This document shows positions 1 to 8,256 of a DNA stretch of 64,000 nucleotides, in pieces. The stretch covers positions 372,001 to 436,000 of the forward strand of contig CAVRYY010000003.1 in NCBI GenBank assembly GCA_963725655.1. Reading direction: 5' to 3'. The position numbers were made by a program, and so were the translations under genes. A model generated the notes under the pieces. It made no database searches. It worked only from the letters and a program-made list of their open reading frames with translations, and had not been told where the DNA came from. Position 1 is the stretch's first letter; each line of letters opens with the position of its first letter. Origin of the DNA: CAVRXT01 sp963725655 (GTDB lineage Bacteria; Acidobacteriota; Terriglobia; Acidiferrales; UBA7541).

Positions 1-372
1 AATTGGTGCACTCGATGGACTGATGGCCCAAGTGGCCAAGACTCCCCCTTGACCATCGGGGATGATCCGGCCAGGAAACAAGTTTTCGTCAACCGTGGTC
101 GCACTTAGTTGCGTGGTAGTCTGAGTCCCATCCACCGCGATTTGCAGGAGAGTAAGGACCGCCGATGTGATCTGCGGAGGATAAGCGATTTGTACGACTT
201 CGTACTCGACGTAGATGGAATCATCCGAATCGACGATGGGTGGCCCAATGCAACATTCGGCTAGTTCGATCCGAGAACACCTCCAACTCAAGTCGACGTG
301 CTCCGGATCCGAGCACTTGGGTTGACAACTTTCCAACCGAGGGTCCATTGGGGGATGGGCTCGCCTCAGCAT
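1..372 (-). CDS. Partial hypothetical protein, cut by the window edge
   Basis: The minus strand is open from the stop of the next gene (457) to base 1, and from the ATG at 370-372 it gives 124 codons in frame with the edge. The second half reads like a real extracellular repeat protein (DSDDSIYVEYEVVQ, then FPGRIIPDGQGGVLATW); the first part is cysteine-rich and less convincing. There is no signal peptide at the chosen start, so the true start may be elsewhere or the 5' part may be damaged. The family is not recognised. It follows the TonB-C-like gene by 84 nt on the same strand. Confidence 0.5.
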   Translation of the reverse strand, partial: MLRRAHPPMDPRLESCQPKCSDPEHVDLSWRCSRIELAECCIGPPIVDSDDSIYVEYEVVQIAYPPQITSAVLTLLQIAVDGTQTTTQLSATTVDENLFPGRIIPDGQGGVLATWAISPSSAPI

Positions 373-456
373 TGATCTCCAAAGAATAGATAATATGAAT
401 CCAGATTGCACTGGGGAAAATGTGTGCGCTAAGCGCGAGTGAGCAGCACCCGCCGA

Positions 457-1266
457 TCAATTTGTTAAATATCCGTGAATGATGATTTGGTTGGGCAGCG
501 ACCACTCTACTTTGGGCGCGCCTCCGACGGATTGAGCGGCGTCGAGAACATACGAATAGGTAATCTGAAAGGACGTGTCGCGCTGCCCGGAATCAAATTT
601 CCATGCCCGCAGATTCCGACAAGCGGCCTCGACAAGCAGGGCCATTCTTTGATCTTGCTCCACGTGTGTTTCTGTCACCTGCACAGCGGTGACTCCACCA
701 GCGCTAGTGATATTGCCTTTCAATGCCACGCTGCCTGACAGTTTCGCTTTCATCGCTTCGTCCGGATAAGTAATGTCCTCCAACACCGCCATCAGACATC
801 GACCCTGTATTTGCAGCCTACAACGCGGCGTGGTCCCGATGGGAAGGACAATCGTAGTGGTGAGAGATGGATCTGATTTATATCCCTGCGGAATGATGTT
901 AAGGACCTCTAACTGATTGGCGGCGTCGAAGGTATAGATCGCGTGTAGTTGCGCAGCCCACTGGGGCCACTTCGCTGGATAGCCTTCTGCGGCTGGCTGG
1001 AAGTACTTGGCCGCTTCATAAGAGTCAAAAAAGAAAACGCCAAATGTTTTGAAGTTCCGGCGGCGGCTCCTCAGCGTTTGAGCCAGACAGGTCAACCGAT
1101 TGACGGCAAAATCACGCGGCGCGATGCTTACAAAGATTGACGCGTCATAGTCCTGTCCTTTGCGAAAATGCGGAGCACGACACTGTGCAGAGGCACTGGC
1201 AGAGCCACAAAGAACGGCGCAATACGCTGCCATCGCCAGCGTGACCTTCGCATTTAGTATCTTCAT
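457..1266 (-). CDS. Secreted protein with TonB-C-like domain
   Basis: 269 aa. The start MKILNAK is chosen because its ATG overlaps the TGA of the upstream gene by one base (TGATG), a translational-coupling arrangement. Residues 1-26 form a Sec signal peptide ending SASASA. The C-terminal third (from about residue 155, YPDEAMKAKLSGSVALKGNI, then LLVEAACRNLRAWKFDSG) has the pattern of the TonB C-terminal / energy-transducer fold as found in secreted acidobacterial proteins. The N-terminal 150 residues are not recognised. There is no transmembrane anchor beyond the signal, so a genuine TonB role is unlikely. It pairs with the truncated metallopeptidase gene upstream. Confidence 0.7.
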   Translation of the reverse strand: MKILNAKVTLAMAAYCAVLCGSASASAQCRAPHFRKGQDYDASIFVSIAPRDFAVNRLTCLAQTLRSRRRNFKTFGVFFFDSYEAAKYFQPAAEGYPAKWPQWAAQLHAIYTFDAANQLEVLNIIPQGYKSDPSLTTTIVLPIGTTPRCRLQIQGRCLMAVLEDITYPDEAMKAKLSGSVALKGNITSAGGVTAVQVTETHVEQDQRMALLVEAACRNLRAWKFDSGQRDTSFQITYSYVLDAAQSVGGAPKVEWSLPNQIIIHGYLTN

Positions 1267-2297
1267 CAGTTCGTTGCCGCACACTGATTCTGCTGTAGCT
1301 GAGCCGTAATGTCGATAGTACTTCCAGGAGTCGGATCAACGCCCGGTGTAGGTTCGATCCCGAGGAGTGTCTTCAAATCGTAGGGTGCCGGGAAAGCGAA
1401 GAGTGTCCGAAAATCTGAGCTCACGAAGTCATCTAGACCACTAAGATTGTGCATAGTCTCATGAAGAATCGTACCTTGGGTTAGCAACTTCAGCTGCTTG
1501 CTTGTGTTGACATATACGTCCGTCGCTGGGGTTCCTGAGGGTGGCGTCACTTGAGCAGCAGCGACAGTGAGTCCTTGAGGAGCGTTACCCTTATACACCT
1601 TAAATAAGCCACAAACCGGTGTGTTCTTGTATATCTTAACGGCAATCGGATTATTCGCAGTGAGAATTGTGTTCAACATGCCCGCGTCGTACTGGCTGAT
1701 CGTTGACTGGACGCCGTCGTAGGGAACCTGTGTCGTCACCGCATTAGTAAGTTGCCCGAAATAGCTTGCTCTGGTGGGATCACCATTAAAAAAAGTCGAG
1801 CAAGACGGGCAACTGAGTGAACCGCTATTAAGCAGTGCCTGCTTCTCGCTGTTGTACTGCGTCAAAGCATTGCCGCCCAACCCTACCTTAGCACTTCCCA
1901 GTGAGCAACTCGCTCCGCAGAACGCCAGACCAAATACCGGGACACCTTCAATTCGCTCCGCCACGCCAACGAAGTCTCCATTCCGAGATGGATTGCCTCC
2001 GATCATCGCCGCATAACTAGTTGCCCACTGAACAGGCGAGAACGAGACTTGAGCCACTCCGCCGCTCAAAGCAGCGTTCCACTCTCCTGCCCAGGAATTT
2101 TGGAGCTCTCCAACTTCTGGGGCTACTACCGTCACATTTCCCGAGGAATCTAATTGGTCAACGTTCACACCATCTAGGACGGTCAAGCCCCCGTCATCGG
2201 TTGCTGCTGCAATTGACAGAGTGCTCGCAACCGCGACTTGGTAGGTCCAGTTGACGGTTCCCGAGTTTAGGCTGAACGATACTAGAAGCCATCTCAT
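1266..2297 (-). pseudogene. HExxH metallopeptidase-like protein, 5' end lost at IS border
   Basis: 343 codons. Near residue 280 it has LHETMHNLSGLDD, an HExxH zinc-peptidase motif with a possible downstream acidic ligand; the family is otherwise unknown. The first residues (MRWLLVS) are encoded by the terminal inverted repeat of the adjacent IS element: the ATG at 2295-2297 overlaps the transposase stop. The native N-terminus and signal peptide are therefore missing. Rejoining the flanks across the element does not restore an open frame, because a TGA precedes the junction codon, so insertion was probably accompanied by a deletion. It could still be translated by coupling to the transposase. 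Confidence 0.65.
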
Positions 2298-2300
2298 AAA
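2281..2300 (+). repeat. IS terminal inverted repeat, left
   Basis: ACTAGAAGCCATCTCATAAA. It matches the reverse complement of the right end with two mismatches, and it contains the transposase stop and the ATG used by the truncated metallopeptidase frame. Confidence 0.8.
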
Positions 2301-3063
2301 TGCCTCAGAAGGATGATGGCGGAAGCCAAGTGAACCATGGCGAGAAAATTTTCTGGGTGGCGTTCCCAGCGAACCACGATGCGGCGATAATTATGCAACC
2401 AGGCAAACAAGCGTTCGACTTTCCATCGTCGGCGATAACGCCGAAGCACACGGCCATCCTGAGTCAGAGTTCTAGTGCGAGCGGAAGTGTGAGGTGCAAT
2501 CATCTCGATGCCGTAGTGCTGCATCAATCGTTGATCGAGGCGGTCGCTGTCGTAGGCGCGATCGCCGATTAACCGTTGGGGGAGATCGGCGAAGAATCGC
2601 TCTTCGAGGGTGGCTTCGACGAGTTTGGTTTCATGCGGCGAAGCGCTGGCCACGAGCACGGCGAGAGGAAGACCATGGCCGTCGCTGATCGCCATGATTT
2701 TGCTGCCCTTACCGCGTCGAGTAGGGCCGATGGCAGAGCCCCTTTTTTCGCCGAGCTGAAGCTGGCGTCGACGAACGCTTCGCTCAGATCGAGCTTGCCG
2801 CGGTCGCGTAAGTCCTCGGCCAGCTTCTGGAGCAATTGCAATAGCACTCCGGAACGCTGCCAGTGCTGAAAGCGGCGATGACAGGTTTGATAGGGCGGAT
2901 AGCGATTCGGCAGATCGTGCCAGGGAGCGCCGGTGCGCAAGATCCACAGCACTCCGTTGACCACGGCGCGCATGTCGCGCCAAGGTCGGCCACGTCCATC
3001 GGACCGCCGCCGCGGACGGAACAGTGGATCGAGCACCGCCCATTGGGCGTCGGTAAGGTCCAT
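2294..3063 (-). CDS. IS5/IS427-type DDE transposase made by -1 frameshift
   Basis: The first frame starts at the ATG 3061-3063 (MDLTDAQWAVLDPLF) and carries the DUF4096-like N-terminal part through AFVDASFSSAKKG, including the first catalytic Asp. The second frame runs from GSAIGPTRRGKGSK to the stop at 2294 and carries the rest of the DDE domain: the second Asp in LIGDRAYDSD and the region with the final Glu, RRRWKVERLFAWLHNYRR. The frames overlap at an A6G4 run where a -1 slip joins them exactly; the product would be about 256 aa, normal for the group. Read alone, the first frame continues to 2569 as an unrelated tail. Confidence 0.85.
2739..2748 (-). other. Programmed -1 frameshift site of the transposase
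   Basis: On the minus strand AAAAAAGGGG is read in the zero frame as AAA AAA GGG. Slippage back by one base at the second Lys codon enters the second transposase frame (AGG GGC TCT). A6G slippery runs are established frameshift signals in IS elements. Confidence 0.7.
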
Positions 3064-3118
3064 GCTCTGGATTTACGCTCTTCCACATAAGTTTCAACTC
3101 ATCAGTCGCTTGAAAGTG

Positions 3119-3138
3119 TTTATGAGATAACTTCTAGT
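3119..3138 (-). repeat. IS terminal inverted repeat, right
   Basis: Read on the minus strand it is ACTAGAAGTTATCTCATAAA, 18 of 20 identical to the left end. It lies 55 nt upstream of the transposase ATG. Confidence 0.8.
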
Positions 3139-3327
3139 CAACGCAAATAAAATCTGCGGCGAGCAGACTTTTTCAACAGACCCACATGATTGTGAGCAAC
3201 AAATATCGTGGATTCCGAGGTCGCTAAATCAAGCACATGCGAAGTACCCGGATGTGGGGTTTGTGGGCAACGCCGAATTGGACCTGGTACGGTCTTACTG
3301 GAAGGCTTCTTTTTGTAACGCGAGTAC

Positions 3328-3593
3328 TCACCTGAACAGATCTTTACGGCTCGGCAACACCGCCGTCCGCACGAGTCCCCACTGATGGGCGCAATTGTTG
3401 CACCGCTTCCGGCCGCCGACCTTGGCAGTGCACGTCGCGCCGCATTCGGGACACGCTTCGGCTCTGTCGTTCGTCGCGACTTTCTGCGACGCCGATGCGC
3501 TACTTTTTTCATTTCGTCAGCCTTCGCTTGCTCGCGCTTGTAGTACTCGTTCAGCCCCAGCACTAGCGGTTTGCCCGCCGCGGACTCGGCCAT
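3328..3593 (-). pseudogene. Small zinc-ribbon protein broken by a -1 frameshift
   Basis: From the ATG at 3593 the frame reads MAESAAGKPLVLGLNEYY and so on to EMKK. At an A6G run (3506-3512 on the plus strand) it must shift by -1 to continue as SSASASQKV and then a clear zinc ribbon: CPECGATCTAK, then RCNNCAHQWG, ending at the stop 3328-3330. Joined, it is an 88-aa protein with four well-placed cysteines (CxxC, CxxC). Without the shift the frame goes into an Arg-rich sequence that ends at the IS. It could be a homopolymer deletion (A7 to A6), a sequence error or a programmed shift. The function is unknown. Confidence 0.6.
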
Positions 3594-3660
3594 GCAATAC
3601 GCCCACCAGTGGTCGGCGTGCCCATACGCGCATCGTGCTCGGCGTCAAAGCGAGCTTGAC

Positions 3661-3708
3661 TGTTTTGCAAGCAGGGGGTCACCGGTTCGGTCCCGGTCAC
3701 GTCCACCA
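3661..3708 (+). other. tRNA-like 3' half (remnant or attachment site)
   Basis: A perfect 5-bp T stem (ACCGG / CCGGT, 3681-3685 and 3693-3697) encloses a 7-nt loop TTCGGTC. It is followed by seven acceptor-like bases CACGTCC, a discriminator A and an encoded CCA (3706-3708). Upstream is an imperfect anticodon-arm-like segment (TTTGCAA loop), but no 5' acceptor strand or D arm pairs convincingly, and the loop has G where the invariant A58 should be. It is best read as a degenerate tRNA or the 3'-half scar typical of tRNA-targeting integrases. It lies upstream of the zinc-ribbon frame. Confidence 0.4.
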
Positions 3709-4094
3709 ACTATCTCCCTGCATTTCAGTTACTTACTGAATTTGGCTGGGGGCGACCTCGGCAAATTTGGGAACAGTTGGGAACGAGGATTCCAACCGGT
3801 CCACGGCCTGCCTCTGAGCACTTCACTCGCATGGTGTACGCGTGAAGTGCGGTCGACATGTGCAAGTTCATTTTGCGAATAGGGGCGTAGCGTGAGCTTG
3901 GCCGTAACGAGTCTTCACACGAGCAACTTTGTTGATCGGCGCTCGAACGGGCCTGCCTTCCGAGGTGCGTATGCTGCCCCCCTTCTCAAAGCCTGGGAAC
4001 GACCTGGGAGCAGTAACCGCCGAGCACCATCCAAGACCGTAATACATCAAATACGTGCAGTCCGCGCTGAGGCTGACGCACCGATTGCAAGCAG
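3709..4094. other. Non-coding stretch with no gene recognised
   Basis: No frame in either orientation has the composition or motifs of a real gene. The position downstream of the tRNA-like half would suit an eroded integration junction, but no integrase fragment can be identified. Confidence 0.4.
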
Positions 4095-5045
4095 CTAGGG
4101 TCTTGTGGGCGGGGGATTGGCGATCCAGTGGGGTGGCAGAGCGGATTCAAACGTAGAGGCTCCACGGATTCGATCGGCCACTTCACCGCCGGTGCCGATC
4201 ACTCGGCCGCCTAAGCGGAAAAATTTAGCGTCGCACATCCCGTGTGGCAGCAAGCCCGCTGGAGTGAGAGAGTGAGATCGCAGGTCATATCTGAAAACGT
4301 CTTTCTCATAGGTACTTGTAAACCCGCCGATCAACAATATTGCTTCAGGGAGGGGCACGGCGCACCAGCACCGTCGTGAAACCGGAAGGTCAGGGAGGCA
4401 GCGCCATCGCCGCAGTGTGCAGTCGAACTCCAACACTGAATTGGAATTGGCTACGCCATTTTCTGCGGCATAGGCGCCGCCGAAGATGTAGATCTTGTCT
4501 GAGACGACCGCCGCGGCCATGCTGATCAGGCCTGGCCCGGGAAAGCCAGGCGGAGTCTCCCAAGGCCCACGCGGCTTGTTGACGTTGCAGATCCAGAGGG
4601 TGTTCTGCGCGGAAGCATAGTCGCCTGCTTTCGACATGCCGCCCAAGACGTATATGGAATCGCCAGACGCCACGGCCGAAGCATAAAGTCGCGGCTCTGG
4701 GAGAGCGAGATCGGGCAGTTCTACCCATTTTTTGTTTCTGAGTACCAAAGCGTCCTGCCTGGCGTGCAGGTGGTCCCCGCCGCCGAAAATGTACAGATCG
4801 TTCTGCAGTGCGACACACGCCGCGTCGCTGCGAGGCTCGGGCAGGGGCGCCGCTTCGCTCCAGGTGTTCGATGCGGACTCGAACTCATCCACCCGCGAGG
4901 TCCAAACCTTTTCGTTGGCATTCCAGTAGCTGCCACCCGCAAGAACATAGCGGCCGTCGACCACTGCGGCCATGTATCCGGCACGGGGCTGAGGAAGCGG
5001 CGCACGGGTGCGCCAAGAGAGGTCGTTTTGAATTTCGCCGGTCAT
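4095..5045 (-). CDS. Kelch-repeat beta-propeller protein
   Basis: 316 aa, starting MTGEIQNDLSW. The ATG overlaps the stop of the upstream SGNH gene (ATGA), and longer versions would run back into that gene. Six kelch-type blades are visible, each with a hydrophobic strand ending in a double glycine: GYMAAVVDGRYVLAGG near residue 20, DLYIFGGG near 80, SIYVLGG near 130, KIYIFGG near 180, AILLIGG near 235 and GRVIGTGG near 285. There is no signal peptide, so it is cytoplasmic. Kelch propellers include mutarotases such as NanM, so a sugar-epimerising or sugar-binding role would fit the island, but this is inference. It is the last gene of the 11-gene minus-strand operon. Confidence 0.8.
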   Translation of the reverse strand: MTGEIQNDLSWRTRAPLPQPRAGYMAAVVDGRYVLAGGSYWNANEKVWTSRVDEFESASNTWSEAAPLPEPRSDAACVALQNDLYIFGGGDHLHARQDALVLRNKKWVELPDLALPEPRLYASAVASGDSIYVLGGMSKAGDYASAQNTLWICNVNKPRGPWETPPGFPGPGLISMAAAVVSDKIYIFGGAYAAENGVANSNSVLEFDCTLRRWRCLPDLPVSRRCWCAVPLPEAILLIGGFTSTYEKDVFRYDLRSHSLTPAGLLPHGMCDAKFFRLGGRVIGTGGEVADRIRGASTFESALPPHWIANPPPTRP

Positions 5046-5785
5046 CGAGGCGAAGAACCGCGGAAATTGGCAGTTTTCAAGAGGCGCTTGCGCGGGTGGA
5101 CGCCGCGGGTGGCCGGGTCTGTGATGCAAAGCTTGCAGGTGGGACTGGCGGGATCAAAGATGCCGAGCCTAACGAAAAAGAGCCTGGCAAGTTGAAGTTG
5201 CCCCTGAGCGCTGGGATGGATGCCATCGGAATCCAGCCAGCGACGGAACGCGCCCGGGTGTTTCCGATTTTGAGTGATCCAATGGTCGTAGTGGTCCACC
5301 AACATGAGTTTTCGCCGGGCAGCCACCTCGCGGATAATGTCCGCGTAATGGGGCAGGTGGGTGCGCTCGATGTCCGCACCAGGACGAATCGGGTTTGGCG
5401 TGTGCAGCAGGAGCAAACTAGAGTTGTTCTCGCTCGCGTCGGCGAGGTTGAGAAGATTTCTTCGAAAGGCCTCAATGCCGGCGCGGCCAGCAACGCAATC
5501 ATTCATCCCCATCATGATGGACGTGACGTCGGGGCGGAAACGCAGGACTCGCCCCTTGAGATCCCTCAGCAAGCCGTCGGTGGTGTCACCACTGGTTCCG
5601 GTATTGATGACGGTATCGGCCATGCGACGCAGTTCCCACCGGAGACGCTCCATGAAATGCTCTGGATAGCTTCTCCACCCAAAGGTGTAGACCGCTCCGT
5701 GAGTGATGCTGTCACCGGTGAGCAGCCATGTGACTCCCTTCGGAGAAGAGAAAATGGAACGCAGCGGATTTTTAGGCGCGGCCAT
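5042..5785 (-). CDS. SGNH/GDSL-family hydrolase
   Basis: 247 aa, cytoplasmic (no signal). All four SGNH blocks are present: GDSITHG (nucleophile Ser, about residue 26), GTSGDTT (oxyanion Gly, about 63), GMND (Asn, about 93) and DSDGIHPSA (Asp/His pair, about 186). The family hydrolyses esters, including acetyl groups on carbohydrates, so deacetylation of the island's substrate is a reasonable guess. It is 21 nt downstream of the RidA gene and overlaps the kelch start by 4 nt, so the three are co-transcribed. The family call is firm, the substrate is not. Confidence 0.88.
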   Translation of the reverse strand: MAAPKNPLRSIFSSPKGVTWLLTGDSITHGAVYTFGWRSYPEHFMERLRWELRRMADTVINTGTSGDTTDGLLRDLKGRVLRFRPDVTSIMMGMNDCVAGRAGIEAFRRNLLNLADASENNSSLLLLHTPNPIRPGADIERTHLPHYADIIREVAARRKLMLVDHYDHWITQNRKHPGAFRRWLDSDGIHPSAQGQLQLARLFFVRLGIFDPASPTCKLCITDPATRGVHPRKRLLKTANFRGSSPR

Positions 5786-5806
5786 GAATCTCGTGACGCC
5801 TTGCGG

Positions 5807-6187
5807 CTACTTACCCGGGACCCGAGCGATGCAGTCGACCTCAATCTTGAACTTTGGCAATTGCACTCCGACTGTTGTCCGCGCCGGCTGGTTTTCCGGA
5901 AAGAACTCACGATAGATTTCATTCATGGCCTGAACGTCGTTCAGATCGTTCAGGAAAACGCCCACTCTTACGACGTCCCGGAGAGAACACCCGGCGGCGG
6001 CCAATATCGTCTGGATATTCGTTAGCGCCAGCCGAGCTTCGGATCGAATGTCTCCGTATACGATTTCGTTGGTTTCCAGATTGATCGGAGCCTGCCCGGA
6101 GACGAACAAGAATCCGTCAGATATAACTCCAAGCGAAAATGGAGATTTCGGTTTTGCTGCGCTTGGTGGGTGGATTATGGTGTGCAT
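5807..6187 (-). CDS. RidA-family (YjgF/YER057c/UK114) protein
   Basis: 126 aa. The ATG at 6185-6187 is preferred over the GTG two codons upstream because GGGAG lies five bases before it. FVSGQAPI, and the C-terminal block PARTTVGVQLPKFKIEVDCIA with the Arg and Glu that bind and polarise the substrate in enamine/imine deaminases, place it in the RidA family. RidA proteins hydrolyse reactive enamines released by PLP lyases. A threonine-synthase-like PLP enzyme is encoded in the same operon, giving a plausible partner. Confidence 0.9.
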   Translation of the reverse strand: MHTIIHPPSAAKPKSPFSLGVISDGFLFVSGQAPINLETNEIVYGDIRSEARLALTNIQTILAAAGCSLRDVVRVGVFLNDLNDVQAMNEIYREFFPENQPARTTVGVQLPKFKIEVDCIARVPGK

Positions 6188-6287
6188 TGTCACTCCCTCG
6201 ACCTGTCGCGGTCTAAGTTTTCTTGTCTTCTGAGGTGGTCCGCGTAGCGAATTGCGCGCGGAGCACCTGGCAACGCGAATTCTATCG

Positions 6288-7277
6288 TCATTCGGCCGGT
6301 TGAAGCATAGGCGATCTCATCGCCTGGAGGCACACACTCAATGTGGAAAGTGCTTCTGCCACGGTGCATCGCGGCGGGCGCATCTTGTGGATGGCATCGA
6401 GGAAGTCACGAGCTTGATCCAAATGCGAGGCGTCGCGTTCGGTTCTAAATTCAAATCGGTTGGTCTTTCCACCGGAATGCGTGATCAGGATTTCGCCGGT
6501 CAATAGGTTCGCAGCCGCGGTTGCCCGGCTCCCCACAACGTGACATTCCCTTCGATTATCTCGATCGGCCGCGTGCAGATGTATCTGCGCAACCATGCCG
6601 GTGTTCGAACGCAGCCAGAGGTCGGCGATGCCCTCGTCAGCGATGTTCAACTCCGCAACCGGCGCGCGGCGGCATCCTTCGAGACTCAGCTCACCAAAAA
6701 TCCACTGGAGGTAATTCAGTTCGTGACTCAAATCGAGTATTACGCCGGAGGCTGCGTTCACCGAGCCGTAGTACGTTTGACGATAATCGGGACGCGAAGC
6801 CGGGAGGTAATGGGTGCATACCGACCGGACCGACAGCAGTTGTCCCAGCGATCCATCCAACACCAGTTCTCGCAACTTCACGATGGCAGGCTGAAAACGC
6901 AGCACGTATCCGACAGCCGCAGTGAGCCGCTTCTCTTCACAGAGCGCGGTAAGGCGATCGATGCCGGCAAGAGTTGCCGACAACGGTTTCTCGACCAGCA
7001 CGTGAATACCTCGGTGCGCGCAAAGTGTAGCGATCTCGACGTGCGAAGCGGCAGGAGTTGCGATCACCGCGGCATCGAACGACTCGAGAGGAACGGCAGC
7101 GATGTCGGTGAACCAATTCACACATCCGTATCGGTCTGCGATTTGAACCGCACGCTCTTCGCGCGGGTCTGCGAGGGAGACGGAGGTTCCGTCGATTTGA
7201 CACAAGGCGCGAATGTGCCGCTCGCCGATCGATCCGGCGCCAATGACGAGAACCCTTATCGAAGACGGGTCTTGCAT
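6288..7277 (-). CDS. Gfo/Idh/MocA-family NAD(P)-dependent oxidoreductase
   Basis: 329 aa. The N-terminal Rossmann fold has GAGSIGERH (about residues 13-21), and the domain ends with the family signature EKPLS (about 96), whose Lys is catalytic. The C-terminal domain (about 125-329) has the usual alpha/beta architecture. Members oxidise or epimerise sugars, sugar acids and inositols. It is the eighth gene of the minus operon; a distant second family member is encoded at 14980-16020. The substrate cannot be read from the sequence. Confidence 0.88.
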   Translation of the reverse strand: MQDPSSIRVLVIGAGSIGERHIRALCQIDGTSVSLADPREERAVQIADRYGCVNWFTDIAAVPLESFDAAVIATPAASHVEIATLCAHRGIHVLVEKPLSATLAGIDRLTALCEEKRLTAAVGYVLRFQPAIVKLRELVLDGSLGQLLSVRSVCTHYLPASRPDYRQTYYGSVNAASGVILDLSHELNYLQWIFGELSLEGCRRAPVAELNIADEGIADLWLRSNTGMVAQIHLHAADRDNRRECHVVGSRATAAANLLTGEILITHSGGKTNRFEFRTERDASHLDQARDFLDAIHKMRPPRCTVAEALSTLSVCLQAMRSPMLQPAE

Positions 7278-7396
7278 TCTACTTTTTCCACCTTATTCCG
7301 CAGGTTTCGACGCGCAAGCGCCGCGAAATTACGATTGGCGTTCAAGGCAAACTACGACCAAGGAAGCAGCAACGCGCAGCCGCTCAGTTGGGGCGC

Positions 7397-8182
7397 CTAG
7401 ATTGCCGTCCAACCCCCGTCCACGGAGATATTTTGACCGGTGACGTATGCGGACGCATCCGAGGCCAGGAACAATGCGGTGCCCTCAATGTCCTCGGGGG
7501 CAGCCATGCGCCCGAGAAGCGTTCGCCGCGCGTAATTCCGCTCAAAAACCTCAGGCATGCCCTCCGTCCAAAACCCGCCCGGCGATATGCAGTTGGCACG
7601 GACGCCGAACGGTCCGAGGAAACTAGCCAGGTAGCGCGTCAAACCGATGATGCCGCTTTTGGCGAAGGAGTAATCCACAGGGTTCGACATCGCGGTGCCC
7701 TCATAGATGGAGAAATTCGGTCCAACAACTCCATAGATGGACGAGATATTAATAATGGAACCCGATCGCTGAGCCTGCATGGGCTCGGAGAATATCTGTG
7801 ACGCGAGGAACACCCCAGTGGAGTTCACACGCATGGTTTCTTCCCACTGTTGGGCGGTGGTGTGACGCAAGTCGCCGCCGGTTCTGGCGACGGCATTGTT
7901 GAACAGAACGTCGAGGCGTCCGTGGCGCTTGAGAATTCGATCGAGAAGATCGCGGATTTCCGATTCTGAGGAGAGATCGAGGCGCTCACCTTCGGCGTGG
8001 AGGCCTTTTTGGTCGAGTGAAGCAGCGAAGGCGCGGCAGCGATCCACGTCGCGGGACGCGACGATGACCGTCGCACCGGCTTCGCAGAGGGCTTGCACGA
8101 TGGGCTTGCCGACGATGCCGGTTCCACCGGAAACAAGGGCGATCTTGCCGTCGAGTCGAAAAGAATCCAATACGGCTTTCAT
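7397..8182 (-). CDS. Short-chain dehydrogenase/reductase (SDR)
   Basis: 261 aa from MKAVLDSF, preceded by GAGAGGAAGA; the frame is open further upstream, but only this start has a ribosome-binding site. The cofactor motif is SGGTGIVGKPI (TGxxxGxG type, about residue 18), the NNA motif FNNAVA follows (about 96), and the catalytic block is Ser (INISS), then Tyr and Lys in DYSFAKSG (about 170). The C-terminus has the conserved TGQNISVDGG. This is a classical SDR of the gluconate-5-dehydrogenase / sugar-alcohol oxidoreductase kind. It lies between the aspartoacylase-like gene and the Gfo/Idh/MocA gene. Confidence 0.88.
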   Translation of the reverse strand: MKAVLDSFRLDGKIALVSGGTGIVGKPIVQALCEAGATVIVASRDVDRCRAFAASLDQKGLHAEGERLDLSSESEIRDLLDRILKRHGRLDVLFNNAVARTGGDLRHTTAQQWEETMRVNSTGVFLASQIFSEPMQAQRSGSIINISSIYGVVGPNFSIYEGTAMSNPVDYSFAKSGIIGLTRYLASFLGPFGVRANCISPGGFWTEGMPEVFERNYARRTLLGRMAAPEDIEGTALFLASDASAYVTGQNISVDGGWTAI

Positions 8183-8256
8183 TCTTCCTCTCCTGCCAGA
8201 AACTGCGGGATCGTTTGGGGGAGCGACAGCGCCGGCCGTTTGGACGCAGCGATCAC

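Larger units (their letters stand above)
2281..3138 (-). mobile_element. IS5-family insertion sequence, IS427-like group
   Basis: The element is about 0.85 kb. Imperfect 20-bp terminal inverted repeats (18/20 identical) lie at 2281-2300 and 3119-3138. A CTAG tetranucleotide occurs at both outer ends (2282-2285 and 3134-3137) and is the best candidate for a 4-bp target duplication or target palindrome, although it falls within the matching repeat sequence. Two overlapping transposase frames on the minus strand are joined by a -1 frameshift site, as in the IS427 group of IS5. The ends and frames look intact, so the copy may still be active. Confidence 0.85.

Noticed and set aside
3614..3708. 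Complete long-variable-arm tRNA, possibly with a TCA anticodon
   Set aside because: The acceptor has a mismatch at the end, U33 and A58 are absent and no D arm forms; only the 3' half is supportable.
4808..6025. Long plus-strand frame (405 codons) across the kelch, SGNH and RidA genes
   Set aside because: It lies opposite three well-supported minus-strand genes and has an Arg-rich, motif-free translation, so it is a high-GC shadow.
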